Source of the DNA: Hyphomicrobium sp.
Lineage (GTDB): Bacteria > Pseudomonadota > Alphaproteobacteria > Rhizobiales > Hyphomicrobiaceae
Length of the DNA: 64,000 bases
Reading direction: 5' to 3'
Assembly (NCBI GenBank): GCA_002928735.1
Contig: PERL01000006.1
Location: 115,696-179,695, forward strand
Of this stretch, positions 44,303-55,476 are shown piece after piece (the stretch's first letter is position 1; every line of letters begins with the position of its first letter). The notes under the pieces were generated by a model. It worked only from the letters and a program-made list of their open reading frames with translations. It made no database searches and was not told the origin of the DNA. The translations under genes and the position numbers were made by a program.

Positions 44303-45431
44303 ACCCGGCCAGCCGCTGGCCGCCGCCCCGCTGCTGACGGCCGTCCGCCAGTTGGCCGAGCGGGACGTCTATGGTCTCGTGTGGGTCGGCTCCGACCTCA
44401 TCGTCAACGGCACCTACGGCAGTCTGGCCCGCTTCGTCGCCATCGGTGAGCCTCTGACCTCAAGCATCTATGCGCTCGTCGGGATGGAGGACGACATTGC
44501 AGCGCTTCAACGCGGCTCCGGCGACATCATCGAATTGCCAGACATCACGCTCGTCACTCCGGAGGGCCGCCGCCCGCGCGCCACCCTCTCCGTCTCCTGG
44601 TCGCAAGACGAGTCTGCCTACATGTTGCTCGTCGCGCGCACCGAATCCCGCTCCGATCTCGAAGTCGAACTCACCGCTCAGATGCGCGCCCGCCTGATCG
44701 CGGAAGCCGAACTCGCCGCCAAGACCCGAGAACTCCAGCGCGTCAACCTCGAGCTCGAACGCGCCAACGCGGATCTTGAGTCCTACGCCTTTGTCATGTC
44801 CCACGATCTCCAGTCGCCCATGCGCGTTCTGCGTTACACTCTGGATGAACTGGACGCCGCGTCGATGGGGGCCACGCCGGACGCTCGCGAGAAAATCGGC
44901 AAACTGCGTCAACTCTCGCAGCGCATGACTGGGATGCTGTCCGCCCTGCTCGACTACGCCAGCATCACGCGCAAGACCGACGCCATCGCGCCAATCGATA
45001 CGCATCGTCTCGTGCATGCGGTGGTGTCATCCATCGATGCACCCTCCGGGCTCCTCATCGACATCACGGGCACCTGGCCCGTCGTTAACACGATGGCCGC
45101 GCCGCTCGATCTCGTGTTGCGCAACTTGATTGAAAACGCCGTCAAACACCACGACCGCACGTCTGGCCGGGTTGGCATCACTGCTGTCGCGGAGCCAGCC
45201 CAACTGATCGTCACCGTCGCCGACGATGGTCCGGGCATCGTGCCGGAACATCGTGACGCCGCGTTCATGCCCTTCCGCAAGTTAGGTCCCCATCAAGATA
45301 AGCCCGGACAAGGCATGGGGCTGGCCCTCGTCAGGCGCACCGTGGAAGCCGCCGGTGGCACAATTCGGCTCGATAGCCCCGCCCCGGCCGCACGCGGAAC
45401 AACGTTTACTGTTCACTGGCCGATTCGCTGA
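44277..45431 (+). CDS. Soluble histidine kinase with PAS-like N-terminus
   Basis: 384 residues, overlapping the GTPase gene by 26 bases. Residues 1-120 are PAS-like without membrane helices. A coiled linker (ELQRVNLELERANADLESYA) leads to the HisKA domain with MSHDLQSPMRVL (His176), then the ATPase motifs NLIENAVKHHD, DDGPGIVPE and GQGMGLALVRR. It should autophosphorylate and pass phosphate to the receiver encoded 158 bases downstream. Because it is cytosolic and in the GTPase operon, its input could be the GTPase state. Confidence 0.9.
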   Translation: MPSTADASEPGQPLAAAPLLTAVRQLAERDVYGLVWVGSDLIVNGTYGSLARFVAIGEPLTSSIYALVGMEDDIAALQRGSGDIIELPDITLVTPEGRRPRATLSVSWSQDESAYMLLVARTESRSDLEVELTAQMRARLIAEAELAAKTRELQRVNLELERANADLESYAFVMSHDLQSPMRVLRYTLDELDAASMGATPDAREKIGKLRQLSQRMTGMLSALLDYASITRKTDAIAPIDTHRLVHAVVSSIDAPSGLLIDITGTWPVVNTMAAPLDLVLRNLIENAVKHHDRTSGRVGITAVAEPAQLIVTVADDGPGIVPEHRDAAFMPFRKLGPHQDKPGQGMGLALVRRTVEAAGGTIRLDSPAPAARGTTFTVHWPIR

Positions 45432-45589
45432 CCACGGTGGATAGGCCGCCCAGTTAAGCAATTGCTGAGCGCTTTGGTCTGAAAATGGCGCCGATCGGGC
45501 TGTCGGTCTTGCAATGGCCCAGTCCGCCGTGTTTGGTACGCACTACACCGCTCCTACGAACGGTAGAACGAGCAAGACAGGACGGCGAC

Positions 45590-46057
45590 GTGAGTTCCGG
45601 CAGCACCGGTGGGGATTTCCTCGCCAGAAAAAGCGATGTCACCAAGCTTCGGCAGGCTGTGCCGGCGTTGACGGATGTGCTTGTCGTCGATGACGAAGCC
45701 CCCGACGCCGATCGTATTCGCGCCACACTGCGCGTCATGTTCGGTTACGATGTCGACGTGCGCCACGCCGCAACGCTGGGAACCGCCGTCGATTGCGTGC
45801 TCAGCCGCAAGCCGCAACTCATCTTCCTTGACGATATCCTGAAGCCCGCCGATCGCGCCACGGACACGATCCCCTTCCTCCGCCGCGCCGGATACGAAGC
45901 CCCCATCGTCGTCATCAGCGGCCAGGTGACCAAGAAGCGCCGGCTGGAGTTGATGGCCGCCGGAGCCAGCGACGTCATTCACAAAGATGATCTCGACAGC
46001 GTCCGCCTTGGCGAAGCGCTTCTGCGCGTTTTCGGCAGCGAAGTCTCGGACGCATAA
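45590..46057 (+). CDS. Stand-alone receiver (CheY-like) response regulator
   Basis: 155 residues from GTG 45590 (GTGAGTTCC, with AGGACG upstream); the frame to 45485 is not conserved-looking. Receiver domain only: acidic pocket VLVVDDEAPDADRIR, phosphoacceptor Asp81 in LIFLDDIL, Thr/Ser in VVISGQVTKKRR, and Lys in VIHKDDLDS. No DNA-binding or enzymatic output domain, so it acts by protein contact. Probably the partner of the kinase at 44277. Confidence 0.88.
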   Translation: MSSGSTGGDFLARKSDVTKLRQAVPALTDVLVVDDEAPDADRIRATLRVMFGYDVDVRHAATLGTAVDCVLSRKPQLIFLDDILKPADRATDTIPFLRRAGYEAPIVVISGQVTKKRRLELMAAGASDVIHKDDLDSVRLGEALLRVFGSEVSDA

Positions 46058-46256
46058 AGCTTAACGATCGTGCGTCGCGTCGCCGCGATTGCCGGCGCGA
46101 TCGCGTCCGTTCGTCACGCCACGCTTGATGCGGCGCCGTTATCCACCCATCGTCCTTGCGGTTAACTGTCGCCGGACTGCGCTTTTGCCTTTTTTGAACC
46201 CTGCTCGCATGGTTCTGCAGGACTCTGAAAATATAAAAATCAAACGGGACGATCCC

Positions 46257-46505
46257 ATGAGCCTCAAGATCATGATTACGGCAGGCGCGCTCCTCGCGTC
46301 GGCAGGCCATTCACTGGCCGAAGATTTCAAACTCCCGCCGGAAGTCACGCCGGCCCTGCGCGCTGCATGCGAGAGCGATGTGCGCCGCCTGTGCATCGGC
46401 GAGAACCCGACCGTTCCGAAAGTAAAAAGCTGCGTGCGCTCCAACTTCATGCGTCTCGGCCGCCGCTGCCAGATGCAGATCACGCTGGCCGGCCTCAAGC
46501 CCTGA
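46257..46505 (+). CDS. Small secreted cysteine-rich repeat protein
   Basis: 82 residues from ATG 46257 with GGGA upstream. Signal peptide (MSLKIMITAGALLASAGHSL to AED). The mature part has four Cys (RAACESDVRRLC, SCVRSN, RRCQMQ), matching the Cys-rich GLG1-type repeat seen in many small alphaproteobacterial periplasmic proteins of unknown function. It stands alone before a strong terminator. Confidence 0.8.
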   Translation: MSLKIMITAGALLASAGHSLAEDFKLPPEVTPALRAACESDVRRLCIGENPTVPKVKSCVRSNFMRLGRRCQMQITLAGLKP

Positions 46506-46534
46506 TCGCCGCCCTCTGACACCACTGCAAATGA

Positions 46535-46564
46535 AAACGCCGCCCGGTCCCCCAGGCGGCGTTT
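46535..46564. terminator. Bidirectional terminator
   Basis: AAACGCCGCC (46535-46544) pairs perfectly with GGCGGCGTTT (46555-46564). It sits between convergent genes and should stop transcription from both sides. Confidence 0.88.
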
Positions 46565-46592
46565 CGCTTTCTACATCGTGAGGCAGAGCCGA

Positions 46593-47795
46593 TTAGGCAG
46601 CTTCAGCCTTCGCCGGCTTCATCGCCTCGGCGAGGTAAGCCATCGCCGCATCGACGCCGCCCTTCTTATGCGGCACGCCGGCGATCGAAAGCCCCATCTC
46701 GATGCCCGTCAGAGCGCCCATGACGGTCAGTTCGTTGGTGTCGCCCAGATGCCCGATGCGGAATGCCTTGCCCGCGAGCTTGTTGAGACCCGTCCCCAGC
46801 GACATATTGAATGTGTCGAGCACGATCTTGCGGAACTGATCGGCGTTGTGCCCGTCAGGCATGAGCACCGTCGTCACCGCCGGCGAATAGTACTTCGCCT
46901 CACGGCAGTTGAGTTCCAAGCCCCATGCACGCACCGCGCGGCGCGACGCCTCCGCCAGACGCTCGTGCCGGTCGAAAACGTTCTGCAGGCCTTCATCGTT
47001 GATCAGTTCGATCGCTTCCTGCAGGCCGTAGAGCAGGCCGGTTGCGGGCGTATAGGGGAACCAGCCGCCGTCATTGGAGGCAAACATATCGTCCCAGTTG
47101 AAGTAGGCGCGCGTCAGCTTCGCTGTCTTAGTCGCCGCGATCGCCTTGTCGCTGACGGCCGTGAACGACAGCCCCGGCGGCAGCATCAGGCCCTTCTGCG
47201 AGCCGGCCACCGTCACGTCGATGCCCCACTCGTCATGGCGCAGATCGGCCGCTGCCAGACCCGAAATCGTATCCACCATGAACAGCGCCGGATGCCCGGC
47301 GGCATCGATAGCCTTGCGCACTTCGTCGAGACGCGTGCAGCAACCCGTCGACGTCTCGTTGTGAACGACGCACACGGCCTTGATCGACCGGTCCTTGTCC
47401 GCCCGCAACTTGGCTTCGATCTGGTTCGCATCGACGGCGATCCGCCAGTCGGTGGCGATCACATCGGCCACGAGACCAAGCCGATCCGCCATCTGCTTCC
47501 ACAGCACAGCGAACTGGCCCGTCTCGACCATCAAGACCTTGTCGCCTGGCGACAGCGTGTTGGTCAGCGCAGCTTCCCACGCGCCCGTGCCCGACGCCGG
47601 ATAGATGATGACCGGGTTCTTCGTCTTGAAGAGCCCCTTCACGCCGGCAAGCACCGATTTGCCGAGCCGCTGGAAGTCCGGGCCGCGGTGATCGAGGATC
47701 TGGCGCGACATGGCAGCCAAAACGCGCTCGGGCACCGGCGTCGGTCCGGGAATCTGCAGAAAATGGCGGCCGGGGCGGCGAGGCTCTTTCGTCAT
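46593..47795 (-). CDS. sgaA: Serine-glyoxylate aminotransferase-like class V aminotransferase
   Basis: 400 residues. Class V PLP enzyme with HFLQIPGPTPVPERVLAAMS at the start, YPASGTGAWEAALTN, VCVVHNETSTGCCTRLDE, FMVDTISGLAA and the PLP lysine in AGSQKGLMLPPG (Lys about 201). Closest in pattern to SgaA, which transaminates glyoxylate with serine to give glycine and hydroxypyruvate in the serine cycle; alanine-glyoxylate activity is the alternative. No other serine-cycle gene (hpr, mtdA, fch) is adjacent, so methylotrophy is only suggested. Divergent from the amidase. Confidence 0.85.
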   Translation of the reverse strand: MTKEPRRPGRHFLQIPGPTPVPERVLAAMSRQILDHRGPDFQRLGKSVLAGVKGLFKTKNPVIIYPASGTGAWEAALTNTLSPGDKVLMVETGQFAVLWKQMADRLGLVADVIATDWRIAVDANQIEAKLRADKDRSIKAVCVVHNETSTGCCTRLDEVRKAIDAAGHPALFMVDTISGLAAADLRHDEWGIDVTVAGSQKGLMLPPGLSFTAVSDKAIAATKTAKLTRAYFNWDDMFASNDGGWFPYTPATGLLYGLQEAIELINDEGLQNVFDRHERLAEASRRAVRAWGLELNCREAKYYSPAVTTVLMPDGHNADQFRKIVLDTFNMSLGTGLNKLAGKAFRIGHLGDTNELTVMGALTGIEMGLSIAGVPHKKGGVDAAMAYLAEAMKPAKAEAA

Positions 47796-48087
47796 AGCGC
47801 GTCCTTGAAAAGGGTGCCGGGAAGCGTGTCAGCGGTCGCGACAATCTCGGGCCCGCCAACCCGAGGATCGGCGGGAACGGAAGAGAGCTGAACGTTTAAT
47901 CCCTCTTGCTCAACAGTCGGGCAGCTATAGGAAGTGACACGGAAGGCCGTCAAGTGACTGATAGACCAACCGGCTCGGCCAAACGTCGCGTCCCGCGACA
48001 AGTCAATCCGGTCAAAGTTTCCGCACAGGAATGAGTTGGCGCGTTCACGCGCGCACGCGCAAACTGAGCGGCGAAATGGGGGCAAGA

Positions 48088-49371
48088 ATGAATGATTTTC
48101 ACCGCCTGACAGCGACTGAATGCGTTGAGGAAATTCGCAGCGGCCGCCTCTCCAGCGTCGACTTGGTGAATGACTGTTTGCGCCGCATCGCCATCCGGGA
48201 GCCCGTCATCGGCGCGTGGGCCCATTTGGACGCCGAGTTCGCCCGCGCTCAAGCCCGCGCCGCCGACGTCGCCAAAGCCGCCGGCAAGCCCTTAGGCCCG
48301 CTGCACGGCGTCCCCGTCGGCATCAAGGACATCATCGACACCCAAGACTTGGCCACCGAGCACGGCACCCCCGCTTTTGCCGGACGCCGGCCGTCCCACG
48401 ATGCCGAAGTCGTCCGCCGCCTGAAATCGGCCGGCGCCATCATCCTCGGCAAAACCGTCACCACCGAACTCGCGTTCTACGGTCCCGGAAAAACCCGCAA
48501 CCCCGCCGACCCAAACCGCACGCCCGGCGGCTCGTCCTCCGGTTCTGCCGCAGCCGTTGCCGACTTCCATGTCCCCTTAGCGCTCGGCTCGCAAACCGCC
48601 GGCTCCATTCTCCGCCCCGCGTCCTACTGCGGCGTCATGGGCTTCAAACCCACGTTTGGCCTCATCCCTCTGGACGGCGTGATCGAACAATCTCCGCCAC
48701 TCGATACGCTCGGCGGCTATGCACGCTCGGCCGCCGATCTCGCGCTGCTGACGGCCGTTCTCTCCGGCACGCCCTGCGCGCTCCCAGACTTATCCGCCCG
48801 CCCACTGCGCCTCGTCTTCATCAAGACACCCGCCTGGCCGCAAGGCGATCAAGTCATGCGCGACTCACTTGAACGCCTCGCGCTTGCCAACACCGATGTC
48901 GTCGATGAAATGGGGATGCCGGCCTCTTTCGACGACACCGGCGGCTTGCAACGCGCCGTCCAATTCCACGACATCGCCAAAAACTACGGCCCCATTGTCG
49001 ACAAGCACGCCGCCGTCATGTCTGCCAAGCTGAAAGAAGTCATCGCCGAAGGCCGCACCGTCTCTGATGCCGAATACGAAGCAGCACGCGCCCGCCGCGA
49101 ACCGCTCACTCAATCCCTCGATCACATCTTCGCCGCCTACGACGCGATCCTAACCCCCGCCGCGCAAGGCGTCGCTCCGCAAGGCCTCTCGGCCACTGGC
49201 TCGCCCATGTTCAATTTCATCTGGACCTATCTCGGTCTGCCTGCGATCTCGATACCGCTGCTCAACGTCGGCAGCCTGCCACTCGGCGTCCAACTCGTCG
49301 CCCCTCGCGGCGCCGACGCCCGTCTCCTCGCCGTGGCCGATCGCGCACTGCGCACCCTCAAGCCAAACTGA
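48088..49371 (+). CDS. Amidase-signature-family hydrolase
   Basis: 427 residues from ATG 48088, preceded by GGGGGCA. Complete amidase signature: catalytic Lys80 in VPVGIKDIID, GGSSSGSAAA (147-156) with the cis-Ser, and the nucleophile Ser173 in TAGSILRPAS. It hydrolyses an amide; substrate unknown (the family ranges from malonamidase and nicotinamidase-like enzymes to allophanate hydrolase and GatA). It is not GatA, since gatB and gatC are absent. Its 3' end overlaps the convergent MOSC gene by 14 bases. Confidence 0.9.
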   Translation: MNDFHRLTATECVEEIRSGRLSSVDLVNDCLRRIAIREPVIGAWAHLDAEFARAQARAADVAKAAGKPLGPLHGVPVGIKDIIDTQDLATEHGTPAFAGRRPSHDAEVVRRLKSAGAIILGKTVTTELAFYGPGKTRNPADPNRTPGGSSSGSAAAVADFHVPLALGSQTAGSILRPASYCGVMGFKPTFGLIPLDGVIEQSPPLDTLGGYARSAADLALLTAVLSGTPCALPDLSARPLRLVFIKTPAWPQGDQVMRDSLERLALANTDVVDEMGMPASFDDTGGLQRAVQFHDIAKNYGPIVDKHAAVMSAKLKEVIAEGRTVSDAEYEAARARREPLTQSLDHIFAAYDAILTPAAQGVAPQGLSATGSPMFNFIWTYLGLPAISIPLLNVGSLPLGVQLVAPRGADARLLAVADRALRTLKPN

Positions 49372-50134
49372 CCACGTCTCCCGTCGCCACGCGCCCCCCG
49401 CCGACCACGCGCGCAAACACGCCGAGATCGCTGTGCCGGTAGGTGCGCAGCAGCAGCGCCGGAATATCGAGATCGCGCCGCCCGGTCGCGGGATCGACAT
49501 TTGTTGCCGCACACCGCTCCGTGCGTTCCGTGACTTGGAATTCGACGCCGCCGATGCGCAGCGTCTTACCAATCCAGCCGAACTCCGCCCATGCGGGCGC
49601 GCCCGTTACGATCAGGTTGGGCCGGAACCGCAACGGTGCGATCGGATGGGCCGAAACGCGCTCCAATTCAGCGATGGTACCGAGATTGACAATATGCACG
49701 CACGGCTCCGGCTCGTCCGACAGCACATGCCCCTTGGCTTGAACAATCCGCGGCGGCCCTTTCAAGCTGTCCTTCATGTACTCGGCAAAGAACTGCGCAA
49801 TGATGGCTCTCCCGGCCGGCGTCTCAAGCGAACCACGCGCCACCTCGCCTCCATCCCGGCTGATGGTCAGAACCTGCGTTTCCGGATCGAACCGGCTCGT
49901 CACCGTCGCCAGATCCGCATGCCGCATCAGCGTCAGAAAACTGATCTTGGGCACATGCGCCGGTTTCAACGGATCAAACCGCCCCGGCCCATTCTCGATC
50001 GCGAACGCCCGGTCCCACGGCAGCGCTTCACCCGGGCGAAGGTCCACGGCGGGCAATCGCTCCGCCGACAAACCTTTCACCGGATACCGGTAGATGGCGG
50101 TCAGCGACGCGCCGGAGAGAGGAGATGCGGTCAA
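49358..50134 (-). CDS. MOSC-domain protein
   Basis: 258 residues; the frame begins at a TTG (50134) and no better start was found. An N-terminal beta-barrel MOSC_N-like part (AIYRYPVKGLSAERLPAVDL, LPWDRAFAIENGPGRF) precedes the MOSC domain with the conserved ERCAATNVDPATGRRDLDIP, which carries the family's Cys. MOSC proteins handle sulfur or molybdenum cofactor and include the mARC-type reductases of N-hydroxylated substrates; a mARC-like role would need confirmation. Overlaps the convergent amidase end. Confidence 0.88.
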   Translation of the reverse strand: MTASPLSGASLTAIYRYPVKGLSAERLPAVDLRPGEALPWDRAFAIENGPGRFDPLKPAHVPKISFLTLMRHADLATVTSRFDPETQVLTISRDGGEVARGSLETPAGRAIIAQFFAEYMKDSLKGPPRIVQAKGHVLSDEPEPCVHIVNLGTIAELERVSAHPIAPLRFRPNLIVTGAPAWAEFGWIGKTLRIGGVEFQVTERTERCAATNVDPATGRRDLDIPALLLRTYRHSDLGVFARVVGGGRVATGDVVSLA

Positions 50135-50196
50135 GGCGGCGGCTCACGGGCTGAGAGGGGACTCAGCCATCATACCTGACCGCAAGCCGCGCGATA

Positions 50197-50580
50197 CTAG
50201 GCCGGTTTGCCCGCGATGCCGCGGGCTGCCAGTTGCGCCAACGTAGCGTTCATCGCCGTCAATTGTTCCAGCGAAGCTGCATGCAGCCGCAACGCCTCCG
50301 CGGATTGCGCCAGCGCTTCATCCGCCCGGCGATTGTTCTCCGCGTACTGCTTGGCGATCAGGTCTTCCATCGCCTTGTTCTGCGCCAGCGCCTGATCATT
50401 GGCCGACTTCTGGTGATCGAGGTACGCGGTCTGCTTGGAAAGGATGCCCGTCGCGGAATAGGCCTTCCGCCAAATCCAGACCATGTACACAACAACGATG
50501 ATGGCCGGCGCCCAGAAGAGGACGTCGACCCACCAGGGCAGAACGAGCTCTGGGAACGGCGGTTGCGGAATGGGGTTCAT
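50197..50580 (-). CDS. Single-span membrane protein with coiled-coil tail
   Basis: 127 residues from ATG 50580. A Pro-rich start (MNPIPQPPFPELVLPWWVDV) leads to one membrane helix (about 17-40) and then a charged coiled coil (about 50-115, AKQYAENNRRADEALAQSAE). I do not recognise it. It lies between the MOSC gene and divergent clpB. Confidence 0.7.
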   Translation of the reverse strand: MNPIPQPPFPELVLPWWVDVLFWAPAIIVVVYMVWIWRKAYSATGILSKQTAYLDHQKSANDQALAQNKAMEDLIAKQYAENNRRADEALAQSAEALRLHAASLEQLTAMNATLAQLAARGIAGKPA

Positions 50581-50822
50581 GGCCAAACTCCAGACGAAAT
50601 CGCTCCCATCTTAGCGAAGAGCCATGAAGCCGCCGTTGCCGAATGCGGTAAAAAAGATCCTGCCAAAGACCGCGCCCTGCCCTTTTTCCCAGCATAGACG
50701 CTCCCATATCTAGGTAGCACACCACGCGGAGCCTTCGGGTCCGCACCGGATGCGGATACAATAATAACGGCGCCACCCACCGGGCCTCAGGGACGGAACG
50801 GCGCGCGAGAAAGGTCTAACCC

Positions 50823-53420
<2,598 letters not shown>

Positions 53421-53431
53421 GTCTCAACAAT

Positions 53432-53450
53432 GGGGCCGCTTCACGGCCCC
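53432..53450 (+). terminator. Short hairpin after clpB
   Basis: GGGGCCG (53432-53438) and CGGCCCC (53444-53450) form a seven-pair stem, 12 bases past the clpB stop. There is no T-tract, so termination is uncertain. Confidence 0.5.
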
Positions 53451-53478
53451 CTCACCCCGCAGGCGGCGAGAGGGGGGC
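53447..53478. repeat. GC-rich intergenic repeat, related to the one at 56646
   Basis: CCCCTCACCCCGCAGGCGG followed by CGAGAGGGGGGC matches, in inverse orientation, the ends of the element at 56646-56692 (CCCCTCACCCC at one end, a GAGAGGGGG end at the other). Such CCCTCxCCCC...GGGTGAGGGG palindromes are scattered between genes in many proteobacteria. Confidence 0.5.
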
Positions 53479-53576
53479 ACCCAAAGCACCGCTTTCGCCC
53501 GCTCGCATTTGCCCTTTCTTTAGGCCGATCTGATATCAAGACTACGATTAACACCGCCCACCCCCGGTAAACCGCG

Positions 53577-53921
53577 ATGTCAGTCCAGACACGCCCCATC
53601 TTCACCGCTGATTGGCCCCCATACGCAATCGCGGCGCATATCATCTACTGGCTAGCGTCGGCTGTACTCCTCGGCGCATGCGCTGCGTTTTACTTCCAAA
53701 TCGTTCCAGCGGGGAAATTAGCCCTCTCACTAATCTTGTGGTTCGTCAGTCTTTCGATTTACGGCGCGGCTGCAGCGTGTTCAGGCAGGCATTATACCGT
53801 CTTTCGTGTGTTCTACCGCAAGCCGATCAATGGATGGCGCGCTCGGGTGAATGGCATCGTGTGCCTGCTGACTGCGGTATCCATGTTCTTATTATGCGGG
53901 GCAATATTTTTGCTTAGGTGA
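53577..53921 (+). CDS. Small four-helix membrane protein, unknown
   Basis: 114 residues from ATG 53577. Hydrophobic, with about three to four membrane helices (AIAAHIIYWLASAVLLGACA, LALSLILWFVSLSIYGAAAA, ACLL-like C-terminal helix IVCLLTAVSMFLLCGAIFLL). No family recognised. It is less GC-rich than its neighbours (many AT-ending codons), which fits a recently inserted segment. It lies between clpB and the duplicated clpB tail. Confidence 0.55.
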   Translation: MSVQTRPIFTADWPPYAIAAHIIYWLASAVLLGACAAFYFQIVPAGKLALSLILWFVSLSIYGAAAACSGRHYTVFRVFYRKPINGWRARVNGIVCLLTAVSMFLLCGAIFLLR

Positions 53922-54052
53922 AGTTTGACTCACCTTCCCTTCCCTTCTTCCGTTCTTTCGCCTTGTGCGCGGCACGCTTGCCGTTCCCCTCGTTGTTCAA
54001 GATTTACTGCGGCTCATTTTTGCTAGCCGCCAACCGAGTGCCCTTTGATTTT

Positions 54053-54107
54053 CGTCCGCGATGGCGCCATCACCATCAACGGTTGGCCCGTTAAGGCTGC
54101 AGCCTAA
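54053..54107 (+). pseudogene. Relic of the clpB 3' end
   Basis: 55 bases aligned without gaps to 53366-53420. Both encode [17 protein letters not shown] and a TAA stop. The six differences are all synonymous (GAC/GAT, GGC/GGT, GTG/GTT, GCG to GCT, GCA or GCC). A perfect 11-pair terminator follows at 54115. This therefore looks like the original tail of a clpB copy, now cut off from the gene by about 630 bases. Confidence 0.8.
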
Positions 54108-54114
54108 CAGCACA

Positions 54115-54143
54115 GGTCAGCCCCCCGAACGAGGGGGCTGACC
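54115..54143 (+). terminator. Terminator following the clpB tail relic
   Basis: GGTCAGCCCCC (54115-54125) pairs perfectly with GGGGGCTGACC (54133-54143), 8 bases past the relic stop codon; probably the former clpB terminator. Confidence 0.75.
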
Positions 54144-54250
54144 GCTGTTCCGCTTGGTTGCTCGCACGTGCCCCCTCCATATCGTTGGATTGTTTGCTCG
54201 TTCGCCGCTATGGACGCTCATCCAGTCCTCCAGATCGCGATCCCCAAACC

Positions 54251-55453
54251 ATGTCCATCATCGAAGCCATCACCACCGCGCTCGCATCCAATCCGATTTT
54301 GGCAGCCGGTGTCGGCACGCTCTTGGCCGGGTCCGTGCTCTACGTGTTGCGCGCCGTTCCCGAAAAAATCATGGAAGCCCTCGGCACCGCACTCTGGACC
54401 AAGGTCTCCATCGAGAGCCTGTCGAGTGAATATGCCGACGTCGATCACTTCATCGAAAAGCGCCGCATCAATTTTTTCAGCCGCTCCCTCGAATTGAAAG
54501 AAGGCGCGCTGCAAACCGGCTTCGGCTCCGGATGGGGCACCTACGACGGTAAAATCTTCAAATACGCCAAGGCGCGATCAACCCAGCAGGTCGTTCCGTA
54601 TGAAACGATCAACGTCGCATTTTTAACGAGGGACCGGTCCGTCGCCGAGCGCTTTCTGCGCGACAGTCAGCCGGCAGACCGCCGCAACTCGATCAGCGTC
54701 ACGCTGTACGGCGCCAATGGCAGCACCGGCAGCTTGCGCCGCAACAAGCGCAGCCTCGATACCGTCTTCGTCGACGACGCCGTGAAGTCGCGTCTCGTGG
54801 AGCGCATCACGTGGTTCATCGGCGCTGAACAATGGCACGCCGAGCGCGGCATCCCATGGAAGCTTGGAATCATCCTCCATGGGCCTCCCGGAACGGGTAA
54901 AACGAGCCTCATCCACGCGCTCGCATCATCGTTCGGCTTCAACATCAAATACATCAAGTCGCTGCACGGCCTCGGCGCCGCCTTCATGCACGGCACCGCC
55001 AAGGACCTCTTTGTGATCGAGGATATCGATACAATTTCGGGCGGTCTCAACCGGTCGGGGCCGGATGGCAATGCGGCGAACGCGGCCAACATCGTTGCCC
55101 AGCAATCCTCGCCCTTCCACGAAGTCTTGAACGCCATGGACGGCATGCAAACGCCCGATGGCCTGAAATTCATCGCCACGACCAATCACATCGGCCGCCT
55201 GGACCCCGCGATTATCCGCCCGGGCCGCATCGATGAGGTGATCGAGATCGGCCCACTCTCTCTCGCAAGCGCGCGCCGGATGTTCAAAGCCTTTTACGGC
55301 CGCGATGGAATTGGTGAGTATTCACCCCGCACGGGTGCCGAGCTTCAGGTCATGTTTTCGACCAAGACGGCCGAGGAAGCAGAAGCGGCCCTTGCGGCAT
55401 CAGCCCGGTCCAGCGTTACCGTCAATCACTCTCCGGTATCGCCACCCGCCTGA
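54251..55453 (+). CDS. Bcs1-like AAA ATPase, membrane anchored
   Basis: 400 residues from ATG 54251 (MSIIEAITTALASNP); ribosome site weak. One N-terminal membrane helix (about 17-38), a Bcs1-N-like region (VDHFIEKRRINFFSRSLELK, LTRDRSVAERFLRDSQ), then a single AAA domain with GPPGTGKT (about 211-218), Walker B LFVIEDID (about 253) and ATTNHIGRLDPAIIRPGRID. In mitochondria Bcs1 moves folded Rieske protein across the membrane; bacterial relatives are rare and of unknown role. No bc1 genes are nearby. It follows the disturbed clpB 3' region. Confidence 0.85.
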   Translation: MSIIEAITTALASNPILAAGVGTLLAGSVLYVLRAVPEKIMEALGTALWTKVSIESLSSEYADVDHFIEKRRINFFSRSLELKEGALQTGFGSGWGTYDGKIFKYAKARSTQQVVPYETINVAFLTRDRSVAERFLRDSQPADRRNSISVTLYGANGSTGSLRRNKRSLDTVFVDDAVKSRLVERITWFIGAEQWHAERGIPWKLGIILHGPPGTGKTSLIHALASSFGFNIKYIKSLHGLGAAFMHGTAKDLFVIEDIDTISGGLNRSGPDGNAANAANIVAQQSSPFHEVLNAMDGMQTPDGLKFIATTNHIGRLDPAIIRPGRIDEVIEIGPLSLASARRMFKAFYGRDGIGEYSPRTGAELQVMFSTKTAEEAEAALAASARSSVTVNHSPVSPPA

Positions 55454-55476
55454 CCAACGGATCATCTGACGCGCAG

